A stretch of DNA of 64,000 nt, taken from NCBI RefSeq assembly GCF_011397635.1, contig NC_064753.1:40653822-40717821 (forward strand). The letters run 5' to 3'. Origin of the DNA: Epinephelus fuscoguttatus (Eukaryota > Chordata > Actinopteri > Perciformes > Serranidae). The position numbers and the translations under genes were made by a program. Each line of letters opens with the position of its first letter. Position 1 is the first letter of the stretch. Of this stretch, positions 12,801-22,199 are shown one piece after another. The notes beneath the pieces are model-generated. The model was not told where the DNA came from. It made no database searches and worked only from the letters and a program-made list of their open reading frames with translations.

Positions 12801-15800
12801 CATAATAATAATACCGAGCAAACTTCTCGAGTTTGGCCAGCAGACAGGAAAGTACAAGTTTTGGGAGCTTGACTGAGAAAACAGTTGGTTTATTTCGACA
12901 GGAAATGTGTTTATACCCTCAAGTTGACTTCCAGGGGGATCGCTGCGGGAATCTCAGAGAATTTGAGAGAGTGTTTTTGTTTCACAAGTCAGCACTTGTG
13001 TTTGTTTTTTCTGTGGTTATCATGCAAAACATTTCATGCTTTTCATACATAATGTCCATAACTTGTCATGATCGCAGTGCTGCAGGAACACACTGCAGAT
13101 CCACTCCATGTTATTAGCTCATAGCAAAAGAATGCTTAGTGTGACCATGACATTTAGAAATACAGTTAAAACCCAGTGATATGAAATTAAATCAAGGATC
13201 CTGAGGTCTACCGATGGATCATTTACCAAAAAGAAGAGTAGAGTAGCGACTCTTTCTGATTGGCTGGTTTCCACCATACCTTTTAGGCCACGAATCAGAG
13301 GACAGCATGTCTACACTAGCAGGCCGACGAGGGATGAGGCCTAAAATGATGATGCCTTTTGACGCTCAGCCGCCTCAGCGTAAGTGTGTGTGTGTGAGTG
13401 TGAGATAGTAAGGAGTCGATTTTGCATAGAGCACCGAGTTTTTAACAAATGACCAATTTCTGAATATTTCTCATGCTGCTGTTTGTCTAATCAACAAAAC
13501 AAATCCATCTCATGCTTCCCACATTTTTATTCTTCCTTCCTAAATTCGGTGACTGAGAAAACATTTGTTTGTTTATCACAGTAAACTGCATGTGTGTGTA
13601 TCTCACCTGCATATACTTCCACACCCTTCATCATTATTACAGCTGGTTAAACATCTTGTCCTGTGTGTGTGTGTCCTATGTGTGTGTTTGTGTGTATCCA
13701 TTTCCATTCACAGCTGTGATTAGTGCTCACCCCATCCATTCCCTCGATAACCATCACCACCATTATCACATGGGCAGCCTGGCGTCGCCAACACGCAGCT
13801 ACCTCTACCACCAGGGGAGCGGGCACTCACGCCCGCACGCCTGCGCCACCCCTATCTCCCATCTAGACAGGGTGGACTCTACAGGTGAGACACTGCCACC
13901 TGCTGGACAGCCGGAGGTGCACAGAGGGACACTCAGACCTGCTCATGTTCATTCATTGATTTATCATTTGCTCCTTCATTCACACGCAGCTGCCATTGGT
14001 GCTACATTCGTATTTTAGTTTTTTCAAAGTGTTACTAACCACTCTTCTCTGACCTCCCTGACTTCTGGAATCGATTTTAAATGCTCTCTTCTACTCAACT
14101 TTTACCAAAATAATTTCAGTGTTGCCACCAGGAATGCAGTCAGACATGCCGATGGTTCAGACTCTTTGACTCTGGTTATTGAGAAACAGCGCAGGAATGG
14201 CTGAGGGCTGAACTGCTGATTGTTCTGTTGACAAAAAAATATAGATTGTTTTGTAATAATAATAATAATAATCTGTGTTTATTGAGTACTTTTCAAAACA
14301 GGGTTGGAAAGTGCTTCACAGGGCAGCAAAATAAAACAGACAGATCAGAAAATCAACAAGTTTTTACAAGAAAACAGATGAAAAATAGTTTAATTAGTGA
14401 TGCAGTGGATGTGCACATGTATACAGGGTATATCTGTATATATTAAGTCTTCCAGTGTCAATTCAGGTTAACATAATCATCTGTAACACAGTGTAGAAGT
14501 TCTTTCACGAGATACATACACAGACTGTATGAAGCTGGTGATTCCTGCCCTGTGAAAGCAGACGTTGTAAACCCATCTGCTTACTGTGTCGCCCCCTCCA
14601 GAGTCAGTGAGGAACACCCCCAGTACGGAGCCCCTCCCTCCAGCCACCGCCTCCTCCCAGGCCTCCTGCCCCTCGGAGATCATGGCCGACCCCGAGGGCA
14701 GCTACCACGGCTCCACCACCACGGAGGAGGAGGCCAGCTACTCCAGCAACCTGCCCCCTCACCGCTCGGCTCACCCACACGCCCACGCCCACCCGCTCAA
14801 GAGCTTCGCCGTACCCGCCATCCCAGCCACCAGCCATCCATCATACGAGTCTCCCGCCCTGCCCAGCACGCCCCTGCTTGCTCAGACCGGTGAGCAGAGA
14901 CACACACTCGCATCAAACACACACAGATTAGCGTGTCTGCTTGGGTCAGGCGACACTACAAGACTGCTGACTGTCACCCAAGCTGTTCACGCTGTGAGCA
15001 GGCAAAGGCCGGCAGTCTCAGATAAAATCCACTGATGACGCATTATGTGATGATCACTCATTAGGTAGAGACCGTTTGATTTAAAAAAAGTGAAATTTTT
15101 TTTTACTCTCTGTGTATAGTAATAAGTTACTTATTACATTAAGTTTTCATTACTTTCACCCTAGTGACCTCAGAAGAACCAGTAGGCATTTTAAATGGAT
15201 GAGTGTCATGTTGTTTCACAGAGGCTCCAGTTTATTACAGTTCATTTTAAATCCAGTGCTGCAGCTCTGACCTATTCATGTGTTCACATACAGCGATTAC
15301 CACTTCGTATTATAATCCCCTGCCTATGATATAGAACCATTAAATAGCCTGGACCATTTGAAATAAATAAATATCCTTGGACATGGGAAGGGTCAGGCAG
15401 AGGATCGAAGTCTGATAATTATGAGATATGGATCAATATTTGTTGGCCTATTATGCGAAACACAATAAACAAATGAAGGCTGGTGATATTCTGTTTGTGT
15501 GATGTCATCCACACGTTGCATAAAAAGACCTAAATCAGCAGGGCTTGAGTTCGTCTCTCAGTACTTTCAGACCTCCTCAGCCTGTCTAATGCACCCAGCT
15601 CTAAGCTGTTTGAGATGAAGATTTCAATCCTGCATGTTTTAGCAACAGTAGGGCTGCACAAATATGACCAATGTTTTTTTAAAGGTAAAATGTGTCACAA
15701 CATACTGTTATGAATGAAGCACTGGGGTGCTACAGAGAGTCCCTAGCCTATAAATCGAATTCCAGATGTAAGGGAACTTTCTTGTCTGATAGAGACTCCA

Positions 15801-17464
15801 ACAAAAGTCACACCATCATCATCATTTTTATATTTCTTTCCGTAAAAATGAAATGCAGAAGCCATCTCTAAAATATGGCTCATATTGCAGTCGCAATATT
15901 TGTCAAAAATAATTGCAGTATGATTATTTTTGCAAATCATGCAGCACTAAGCAACAGAAGTAAACAGTGCGTTTCATGGTGACCATCTTTCAGCTTTGGA
16001 TTAACACATTTGGTGCTCTAGTGGGTATTTGGTGCATCAGAAGTGAGTCAAAAACAAACTACAGTGTGTGCATTCATGGTATTGAAGGAACATGTCACCC
16101 AGTGCAACATTGTGGCTCACTGATGTATTTTTAATAGTTTTCGGACAACAAAGGAGCTCTGCAGCACAGAGGGATACGCTGCATCAGACTTTGAATTCAG
16201 AGGCAACATTTGTTAGCAGGGTCACCACACATTTTCATGTTCATGGACAAAATGTCCAAACTTTTTTCATGACTTTTCATGGACCCATGATAAAACTTCC
16301 ATCACCATTCACGACATACAACACAAACAGAACTGTGTCTTACGCTTAACTCCAGATGTTAAGTATATTGTTATAGGCAGTCCTCAGACACGGAGCGCCT
16401 TTTGTCTTTGGCTCACCAAACAAAAAAGACAGTGTTGTGAAAAGCAGACAAATAGTCAGTAAGACAACCATGTAAAGTCATTACACTTAAACTCATTGTC
16501 TGCCTGTGGTTTGAAACTCATCATCACTTTGCTGAGATAAGGACACTGATGGCACTTGAGGACTTCTTAAACACATTTTAGGTGCCAAAGGGACTCTATA
16601 GCGCCTCCTGGAGCTCAAGAGCTCAAACTGGCCAAAGAGAGGGTGGGAGCTATGTGTCAAGATACTCCTCACTTTCTTCCTTGTCCTTTCTGTAAAGAGT
16701 TGGGTCAAGGGCTTCTGTGGCCTGCCAGCTATTTCACCTGCCATGGTTACAACACTTTCTGCTCTTTTCTAGTTACTAGTAAATAGCAGAAAGTGATTGA
16801 AGGTTTATGTATCACATATGCAGAGAGCAATTTTTCATAATGTCATAATTTGTTGCCTTCACTGACTGTAGTATTTTTGTGTCTTTGTCACATTCAGGGC
16901 CTCCAACTCACCCCCATGTTGTTAAAACAGCCTCTATCGGAACACTAGGAAGGACACGAACACCGATGGTCGTCACTGTGCCCAACGCCCCTGATGTGCC
17001 AGAGACCAGCAAGATGCTGGAAGATGTAGACAGCGTGAGTATAGCGCCCCACCCTGGTTGCCTGTAGCAGTGCAGTCTGTATTTTGCCAGGCCTAATGGT
17101 GGTGAATATTTAATATTTAGTCTCGTAAAACTATACCAGTCACACATTTCCTTCCAAATCCATGTTTTCTTTGGGCACTGGATTATACGGTTCCTTTCAG
17201 CTGGACATTGGTTTTAACCACAGTTTCTGTTTGTTCTTTCTCTCTTTTTATTCTTTCCAACTTCAATCTCATCATTTTATTTGTGGTGTTGTTGGCTGCA
17301 TTGATCAATTCATTTAATTTCTAACAACTGATCTTAACACGACCCATAACTGGAATGATTTTATTTTTACCATTTAATCTCCGTGTCCTAATCCTTGATT
17401 GGCTGTCGAACATCTGTTGGCATCGGCTTCTCTTTTGGATGTGTTGCTTTCGTCTGCTGCCTCC

Positions 17465-17503
<39 letters not shown>

Positions 17504-17808
17504 CAACGCTTCAGTCCCATTGACCCATCCCCCCCAGCTCGCCTCATCCCCACCCATACGACTCCCCCCATCCTCTGTGAGAGATCCCTGACTGACCCTC
17601 TCCTCCTCTCCTTTCCTCTCTTCTCCTCCCTCCCTTCCTTCCTCCCTCCTTCCAGGTGCTTGCCTCCCTCCCCCCCTGCCCCTCCCCCGCCCCTCGCAGT
17701 AACCCTGTTCCTCTCCCTCAGAGCTACGAGCCCGACGAGCTGACCGAGGAGATGGCCCACCTCGAGGGCCTCATGAAGGACCTGAACGCCATCACCACAG
17801 CGCCATGA
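634..17808 (+). CDS. neo1: Neogenin, 3' half of gene (13 exons, 5' part outside window)
   Basis: Neogenin is a single-pass receptor of the DCC family for netrins and repulsive guidance molecules and a co-receptor in BMP signalling. CDS exons are 634-866, 6636-6774, 8155-8262, 9714-9908, 11080-11112, 11362-11430, 12127-12265, 12461-12705, 13287-13379, 13714-13884, 14602-14889, 16898-17034 and 17722-17808. They join in one open frame of 644 codons plus stop. The fragment holds two fibronectin-III domains (about residues 25-120 and 124-224), a proline-rich juxtamembrane stretch, one membrane helix (about 270-297) followed by CTRR, and a cytoplasmic tail. The tail ends in [17 protein letters not shown], the P3 motif known in this family to bind FAK and myosin X. 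Neogenin is preferred over DCC because I recall mammalian neogenin having this same tail end, while DCC has a different one. Ig domains and the first FN3 domains are missing because the window starts inside the gene. All junctions are GT-AG. Confidence 0.93.
1545..1844 (+). mobile_element. tRNA-headed SINE-like element, copy 1
   Basis: It starts with gtggtgcagtggttagc (A-box-like) and has ggtttgaaccc (B-box-like). It continues through the widespread fish tail with cagtccaaagacatgcaggt and ends tgtccagggtgtaccctgcc. It is a nearly full-length copy within a neo1 intron, with related pieces at 10366-10684 and 62003-62207. The family name is not assigned. Confidence 0.7.
2769..3354. repeat. Foldback repeat with a transposon in its loop
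   Basis: The arms at about 2769-2812 and 3311-3354 are inverted copies: cttgtgatgtcgtcaag and aaagtctggagc versus gctccagacttt and tgatgacatcacaa. The loop carries the 314-bp element at 2970-3283. It lies inside a neo1 intron. Confidence 0.55.
2970..3283. mobile_element. hAT-like short inverted-repeat element
   Basis: The ends are inverted (gaggttcccaact versus agttgggaaccac). Flanking 8-bp copies tcatctag (2962-2969) and tgatctag (3284-3291) match at 7 of 8 bases, as expected for a hAT target-site duplication. There is no transposase frame, so the element is non-autonomous. Confidence 0.65.
4145..4171. repeat. (CA)n microsatellite
   Basis: A pure CA run in a neo1 intron. Confidence 0.9.
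6636..6774 (+). CDS. neo1: neo1 exon: end of penultimate FN3 domain
   Basis: The acceptor is cccag before 6636 and the donor is gtagga at 6775. It encodes residues 78-123 with the FN3 G-strand signature [14 protein letters not shown]. The exon is 139 bases, so skipping it would shift the frame. A (CA)n tract begins 9 bases past the donor. Confidence 0.92.
6784..6832. repeat. (CA)n microsatellite beside a splice donor
   Basis: About 24 uninterrupted CA units starting 9 bases after the donor at 6775. The length and position invite a splicing effect, because CA-rich intron starts are known hnRNP L sites. Confidence 0.95.
8155..8262 (+). CDS. neo1: neo1 exon: start of last FN3 domain
   Basis: The acceptor is ccacag before 8155 and the donor is gtgagc at 8263. 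It encodes residues 124-159 (SSSPKDVTV, then IIVNWQPP), the A-C strands of the final FN3 domain. A transposon begins about 14 bases past the donor. Confidence 0.92.
8277..9161. mobile_element. Inverted-repeat DNA element, interrupted
   Basis: The left end (gccccgattccac, then cagttcggttcagtac) and right end (ggtaccataccgaaagtg, then gtagaaacggggc) are imperfect inverted repeats about 40 bases long. The interior contains the separate element at 8749-9117. There is no transposase frame. It starts 14 bases after the donor of the 8155-8262 neo1 exon. Confidence 0.5.
8749..9117. mobile_element. hAT-like MITE nested in 8277-9161
   Basis: It begins tagggctgcaac and ends gttgcagcccta, perfect 12-bp inverted ends. 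Subterminal copies of ctaatcga-type motifs lie on both sides. Flanks ttccaaag (8741-8748) and ttacaaag (9118-9125) agree at 7 of 8 bases, the hAT target-site size. Confidence 0.75.
9714..9908 (+). CDS. neo1: neo1 exon: rest of last FN3 domain
   Basis: The acceptor is cgtag before 9714 and the donor is gtaagt at 9909. It encodes residues 160-224 and closes the FN3 domain with [18 protein letters not shown]. It enters and leaves in phase 1. By analogy with mammalian neogenin and DCC, this domain takes part in ligand binding. Confidence 0.93.
10366..10684. mobile_element. Rearranged copy of the 1545-1844 SINE-like family
   Basis: 10366-10513 is the tail half in minus orientation (attcattttctgtagccgct through gcaatttagagtcaccagtt). 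10514-10684 is the head half in plus orientation (gtggtgcagtggttagc to agacatgcaggttaat). Both halves break at the same gttaa point of the element. Confidence 0.6.
11080..11112 (+). CDS. neo1: neo1 micro-exon, juxtamembrane
   Basis: A 33-base exon encoding [10 protein letters not shown], between a pyrimidine-rich acceptor (ends aag) and donor gtaaac. The sequence DKMANDQ resembles the DCC-family segment just after the last FN3 domain as I recall it. It is phase 1 at both ends, so it can be included or skipped without changing frame. Confidence 0.82.
11362..11430 (+). CDS. neo1: neo1 exon: proline-rich juxtamembrane segment
   Basis: A 69-base exon, phase 1 at both ends, with acceptor atcag and donor gtaaga. 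It encodes a Pro/Gly-rich stretch ([14 protein letters not shown]) outside the membrane. This is the region where receptors of this family are shed by metalloproteases; the exact site cannot be read from sequence. Confidence 0.85.
11655..12077. mobile_element. MITE next to the neo1 transmembrane exon
   Basis: The ends taaaggtccag...gatttagggg and cccctaaatcctg...cactggatttgttaaag are imperfect inverted repeats. The interior (catctagtggtgagg; gtagaaacatggcggtgcaac) belongs to an abundant fish repeat I recognise. It ends about 50 bases before the exon at 12127. Confidence 0.6.
12127..12265 (+). CDS. neo1: neo1 exon: transmembrane segment
   Basis: The acceptor is ctcgag before 12127 and the donor is gtaaga at 12266. 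It encodes residues 259-304: a short Gly/Ser linker, about 28 very hydrophobic residues rich in Ile and Val, then [10 protein letters not shown] as a positive stop-transfer flank. This orients the C-terminus to the cytosol. Confidence 0.93.
12461..12705 (+). CDS. neo1: neo1 exon: cytoplasmic P1 region
   Basis: The acceptor is ctgcag and the donor is gtcagt. It encodes residues 305-386: a basic stretch (KKRAASKSS), then [18 protein letters not shown], the conserved P1 motif of the DCC/neogenin tail. A Ser/Thr/Pro-rich segment with [11 protein letters not shown] follows. Confidence 0.93.
13287..13379 (+). CDS. neo1: neo1 exon: cytoplasmic, cassette type
   Basis: A 93-base exon, phase 1 at both ends, acceptor tttag and donor gtaagt. 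It encodes residues 387-417, including [16 protein letters not shown] and MPFDAQPP, a tail segment shared with DCC. Confidence 0.9.
13714..13884 (+). CDS. neo1: neo1 exon: His-rich cytoplasmic cassette
   Basis: A 171-base exon, phase 1 at both ends, acceptor cacag and donor gtgaga. It encodes 57 residues beginning [12 protein letters not shown], then HHHHYH and [11 protein letters not shown]. In mammals the counterpart, which I recall as 53 residues, is an alternatively spliced tail segment. Its use in this fish is inferred. Confidence 0.9.
14602..14889 (+). CDS. neo1: neo1 exon: cytoplasmic Ser/Pro/His-rich
   Basis: A 288-base exon, phase 1 at both ends, acceptor tccag and donor gtgagc. It encodes residues 475-570: [13 protein letters not shown], an acidic/Ser block, [18 protein letters not shown] (the family's tail region around P2) and LPSTPLLAQ. 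Confidence 0.92.
15649..15949. mobile_element. hAT-like MITE with perfect 8-bp duplication
   Basis: The ends tagggctgcac and atgcagcacta are imperfect inverted repeats. Flanks agcaacag at 15641-15648 and 15950-15957 are identical. The interior is degenerate and has no transposase frame. It lies in a neo1 intron. Confidence 0.75.
16898..17034 (+). CDS. neo1: neo1 exon: cytoplasmic, before P3
   Basis: The acceptor is ttcag and the donor is gtgagt. It encodes residues 571-616 with [23 protein letters not shown] and [10 protein letters not shown], matching the neogenin tail as I recall it. It ends in phase 0. Confidence 0.92.
17465..17502. repeat. (TGT)n microsatellite
   Basis: About 12 TTG/TGT units in the last neo1 intron, followed by a long pyrimidine-rich tract leading to the acceptor at 17721. 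Confidence 0.92.
17722..17808 (+). CDS. neo1: neo1 last exon: P3 motif and stop
   Basis: The acceptor is ccctcag and the TGA stop is at 17806-17808. It encodes the amphipathic P3 helix ([14 protein letters not shown]) and ends TTAP. This is one residue longer than the mammalian end as I remember it. Confidence 0.94.
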   Translation, partial: SYEPDELTEEMAHLEGLMKDLNAITTAP

Positions 17809-20045
17809 GCATGCACACACACCCACACACACACACACACACTTTCTCTATCATACACACACACAGAAAGACACACACTCTAATGTCAAACACACCCAAA
17901 CACAAGCCTTGGGAGCCAGAGGCTGGTGGACACAAAATGGCTTCATGTGCCCAAGAAAACTCTCATGTCCCCCTGCAGAGAAAAAAAAAAACAAACAAAC
18001 TCCAGACTGAAACTTAGGAACTTTTTTCGGCTTACCTTGCTCAGTCTCAGGAAGGAGATTGCCATGAGAGGGAAGAAAAAGTGACACGCTTCATCTTTTT
18101 ATGAAGAACCATTCTCAGAGACAATGAACTTTTAAAACATTGGTCGCTTTCAACCGGAAGATTGTGAATTTTTTCCTCAGCAAAAATGCGTGCGGTAGGT
18201 TTTTTTCGGCGGCGGCGAACGCTTGCTCACGATGAGACAACGGTTGATTCAAGTCAAAAGGAGAATGTCCCAAAATATGCTGGTTTTAATGTTGGTGCTC
18301 ATGTGGCGCAGTCTACACACAGTGTTTGTTTTAGTGTTTTCTTTGTGCATTTTGTATATCTATTGGGCCGTTTCAGTGAAGTGAACATTGGATATCAGCC
18401 CCCCCTTTACAAGCCTACATTATTCATAAACGTGGTCAATTTTTTTTTTTTTTGTTTCTACCCCCTTGTGTCATATATTGTGCCATGACTTTTTATTATT
18501 TTCTATGTTATTGTATTATTTTTTTTACACACATATCCTTATTAACATGTACATATGTTGTGTTTTTTTTTTTAAACTGCCTCATTCTTTTGATGTTTCC
18601 CGTTGTTTCATTGTTATTTTTTGGGATGAAAGTGGGATTACAAGTGAGTCCTGAAGCTCAGTTTTCATATCAAAAGGGGAGAGAGAGCCTGATGTGTTTT
18701 ACAGTATGTTGTTCTCTGGCATTGTTTTTTTTCCCCCTTTGTACATTGAAACAGCTTCTTTTTTCAGTCTTTTGTTCGTTGTTGTGGGAGCTCCGTTTTA
18801 AAAGCCTTACCAACGTGTTTGTATGTTGGACAGTCGAGACATCTCGGCTCTCCGCGGATGTCGCTCAGAGTTGTGCTGTCACTCACCGCCATGGCAGTTT
18901 CTATGTAGTTCTGTGGGACTTGACAGTATCTCCTCACAGGTCAGGGGTACCTAGGACTCAGGGCGCTGACCCCCCTCCCCACCCCTCTTTAAAAAAGATT
19001 TAAAAAAATAAAAATAAAAAACAAGTCACATGGCACCCAATCAATCAATCACCTGCAACAGACGAGTTATCTTTTATATGAGAAGTTCGATCGAATGTGT
19101 GTGTCGTTTCCAAAAACCAATATTTGGTTTCAGACGTCCGTACTGCTGAACCACGTGTGCATTTTCCCACAGCGGAGTGTGTTTTGCTGTTTTTATTTTG
19201 TTCCTGCTGTTGTCATCAGATGCCCTGGTTCTTTTACAAATCTTAGAAGATGCAAAGATGTTGGCCTTTTGAATGGGACTCCCAGAATTTTTTTTTTACA
19301 TGGTACTTTTTGTATGAAGAAGAAAAAAAAACGAAGCTTGTTCTATACACAAATCCGATGTAAAAAGGAAAAAAAAGTTCATCTAAGAAACTAGTTTTTC
19401 ATTACCCTCTTACCCAAAGAAATTTGTCATTTGCAATCATAGTAATTTGCTCTACTTTTGTGAATACCATGTTTCTCATAAATGTACATCGTCATGAATG
19501 TCAATATAACTGTAAGAGATTTTAACTATGGATACAAACAAGGAACAAGTTTTGGGGGGAAAAAATGATTGAAAACAAAGGGGGAGAAAAAAAAAAAGGA
19601 CCGGACTCCATTTGGGAAATAATCTATTGAGTTGTAAACAGTTGAACCTGTATTGCACTTTTTCACAATTTTTGAAAAGTACATTTCTTACATATCTTGT
19701 GTTTTAAATATCAAAAGCTGTTTGTGTAACGTAGTGTCCTAGGTAAGCAGCAGGCAGCTGGTCTTGTTTTTTATGTTTATTTTTTTCTTTGCTTCAGAGA
19801 TGATATGAATTTGAGCGGGCCGAGGTGTTCACTCCGCAGCTCACGATGAGGAATTCTGTTGTTGCTTGTTCATGTACAGAGCTTTCTTTGCTTTCTGTAG
19901 AAAAAAAAAATCTGTGGCTTTTTAAAAAATGTCGAAAAAAGTTTGGAAAAAAAAAGATGTTTTTTTATTGGTGCTCCTATACATTGTGTATACAAACTAT
20001 TATGAATACTAACAAAGTAAATGTTTCTGCTTGTCTTCTTTTCAT
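17809..20045 (+). other. neo1: Probable neo1 3' UTR
   Basis: About 2.2 kb after the stop without exon-like coding. It opens with a CA repeat and is very rich in poly-T and poly-A runs. Paired AATAAA hexamers lie at 19007-19018, and another possible end lies near 20000-20045. The true cleavage site is not determinable here; the right boundary is set where dispersed repeats begin. Confidence 0.4.
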
Positions 20046-20169
20046 CGAACACCATCAGGACGCCTGTCACGTATTAACACAGCTTTTACTGATCGCTGAA
20101 AGGCGGCGGTGGAATGTGGGGAAGGTTACTTTTTAAATGTAATAGGTTACAGAGGTAGTGATACATGGA

Positions 20170-20468
20170 CTGCACTTGTATAGCACTTTTCTAGTCTCCA
20201 GCCACTCAAAGTGCTTTTACACTACATGCCACATTCACACATTCACACATTCACACACTGGTAGCCAAGGCTGTCATACATGTTGCCACATGCTACTCAG
20301 TAACCATTCACACACACTCACACACTGATGGAACAGTCATCTGGAGCAATTTGGGGTTCAGTATCTTGCCCAAGGAAACTTCAACATGCAGACTGGAGGA
20401 GCAGGGAATTGAAATCCCAATTTTCCAATTGGTGGACGACCCGTTCTACCTCAGAGCCACAGCCGCCC
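20170..20468 (-). mobile_element. tRNA-derived SINE-like repeat
   Basis: On the minus strand it begins with gcggctgtggctctgaggta, which resembles a tRNA 5' end, followed by a gattt/caattcc B-box-like region. It runs into a Pro-poor, cattcacac-rich body and ends with a gctatacaag motif. This is a common fish repeat type and lies just past the neo1 3' UTR. Confidence 0.55.
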
Positions 20469-20560
20469 TCAAACATTTGATTACTGGTTTTTTTTGTTTG
20501 TTTGTTTGTTTGTTTTGTTTTTTTGAACGTGACTGATTGCGGTTACATTAACATGTAGAT

Positions 20561-20898
20561 CAGGGGTGTCAAACTCATTTCAGTTGATTGGGCCACATAC
20601 AGCCCAGTTTGATCTCCACTGGGCTGGACCAGTACCCATTACCTAATAACCTATGAATAACAACCCCTCAGATTATTTCCTTTTTTTAGTGGAAAGAAGT
20701 CCATCCTTAAAACATTCAGTCTTTTACAAAAATAATCAACAGCCTGCAATATCATCCGAAAAATATGTGCAAATTAAAACTCAAACCTCTCAGCTTTCAC
20801 ACGTGCATCAATACCAGGTGTGCAAAGTCATCCAGTGGGCCCAATTGGACCCTTTGGTGCGCTGGTTCTGGTCCCCGGGCCGTATGTTTGACACCCCG
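20561..20898. mobile_element. Short inverted-end DNA element
   Basis: It begins caggggtgtcaaactcat and ends cgtatgtttgacaccccg, inverted ends about 14 bases long. There is no coding capacity and no clear target duplication was found. Confidence 0.55.
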
Positions 20899-21317
20899 GC
20901 TGATGTTTCATCAGGTTCACACCCAGTATTTTAAGGCTGACAGCATTTTCACTGCTGGTAAACAAGCTTTGCACTGAACGACGAACGAAGGAAAATTTTC
21001 TTGAATTTCCACACACACGTGACCACTTGCCTTGATGTGGTCGGCTGGTCGCAGGCATGGCAGATTCAGGTTGCTGAGAGCAATGCACAGTGATTTGATT
21101 GGCTGAAGAGAGGTGAAGCAAATCTCCACAAGAGAATCAATCAAACACAACGCTCAAACTTTGAGCGCACACTGACACATTAATGTAGCCCATCTGAACG
21201 CAGAGACAGTTATTTTATTATTTATTTATATAAGTAGTTACTCCCCAGCACTGTAGTGATGGAATGCAACAGTACATTTTCTCGAGTGCTGTACTTAAGT
21301 ACAGTTTTAAGGCACAT

Positions 21318-21495
21318 GGGGTGCCCAGTAGCTCAGTGGGCAGAGCAGGTTCACTTGCGTTCAAAGGCAGTGTCCTTGCCACAGGCAACATCCACAGGAT
21401 CAATTCCAGCTCGTGGCCCTTTGATGCATGTCATCCCATCACTCTCTCCCTTTCACACTTCAAACTGTCCCGTCATTAAAAGCCCCCAAAAATAA
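21318..21495 (+). mobile_element. tRNA-derived SINE, family 2, copy 1
   Basis: The A-box-like cagtagctcagtgggcagagc is followed by a degenerate B-box and the family body (gtggccctttgatgcatgtc). It ends with an A-rich tail after cccccaaaaata. It is diverged compared with the copy at 37638. Confidence 0.65.
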
Positions 21496-21576
21496 TCAGA
21501 AGTAAAGGTATTTTACCTGAGTATTATCATTATATGCTATTTTATACTTTTACTCTTATACAATATTGTACCTTTT

Positions 21577-21747
21577 TTTTTTTTTTAGGGTTTTTTTTGG
21601 GCATTTTTGCCTTTATAGATAGGACAGTTGAGCGTGAAGGAGGGAGAGAGAGAGGGGGGGATGACATGCAGCAAAGGGCCACAGGTTGGAGTCGAACCCA
21701 GGCCACTACATGGGGCGCCTGTTCTATCCACTAAGCCACCGACACCC
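21577..21747 (-). mobile_element. tRNA-derived SINE, family 2, copy 2
   Basis: Read on the minus strand it has ggtgtcggtggcttagtgga, gggttcgactcc and gtggccctttgctgcatgtc, then an A-rich tail (poly-T at 21577-21586). Flanking 16-bp direct copies caatattgtacctttt at 21561-21576 and 21748-21763 prove insertion by target-primed retroposition. Confidence 0.88.
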
Positions 21748-22199
21748 CAATATTGTACCTTTTACTCCACCACATATATTTGACAGCATTCATTCCTGGT
21801 TACCTTGCAGATTCAGATCATTAATACAAATATGAATCAACCAATTAATAAATTAGGACATCTTACTATGAGTAAAGCTACCGTTCAGTGAAGTAATTAA
21901 AAATTTTCACCTTTACCAGCTGCAACATTAGTGATGCTTAAATATGAATGCATTGCTTAATGCAGTCATGTAATATTATTCTGAAATGGACCATACTGTA
22001 TAATGAGTAGTTTTACATTTGGTACTTACAGTAAGTATATTTTGATGCCAATACTTAGGTACTTTTACCATAGTAGGATTTTAAATGCAGGACTTTCACT
22101 TGAAACAGAGTATTGTCACACTGTGGTATTGTTACGTTTGTTTAAGTATAACTTCAGAGTATTTCTTCCACCACTGCTGAAGTGTGCAGAAATAGGTTG

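Larger units (their letters stand above)
21253..22178. mobile_element. Abundant fish DNA repeat carrying two SINE insertions
   Basis: It starts gtagtgatggaatgcaacagt and ends atttcttccaccactg, with repeated 'tacttaagtac' and 'tacttttac' interior motifs. Two SINEs at about 21318-21495 (+) and 21577-21747 (-) interrupt it. Related pieces lie at 25076-25341 and 39835-40650. Confidence 0.55.

Noticed and set aside
17374..17838. 154-codon minus-strand frame with a poly-Gln run
   Set aside because: It is the complement of a (TGT)n microsatellite, a pyrimidine tract and neo1 coding sequence. No independent gene evidence.
18452..19003. 183-codon plus-strand frame in the neo1 3' UTR
   Set aside because: The frame is dominated by poly-T-derived Phe/Leu/Cys runs, with no conserved motif, splice signal or codon bias like the neo1 exons.
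21318..21747. tRNA-like A and B boxes suggesting tRNA genes
   Set aside because: The sequences run into a shared SINE body with A-rich tails and, in one copy, a 16-bp target duplication. They cannot fold as full tRNAs.
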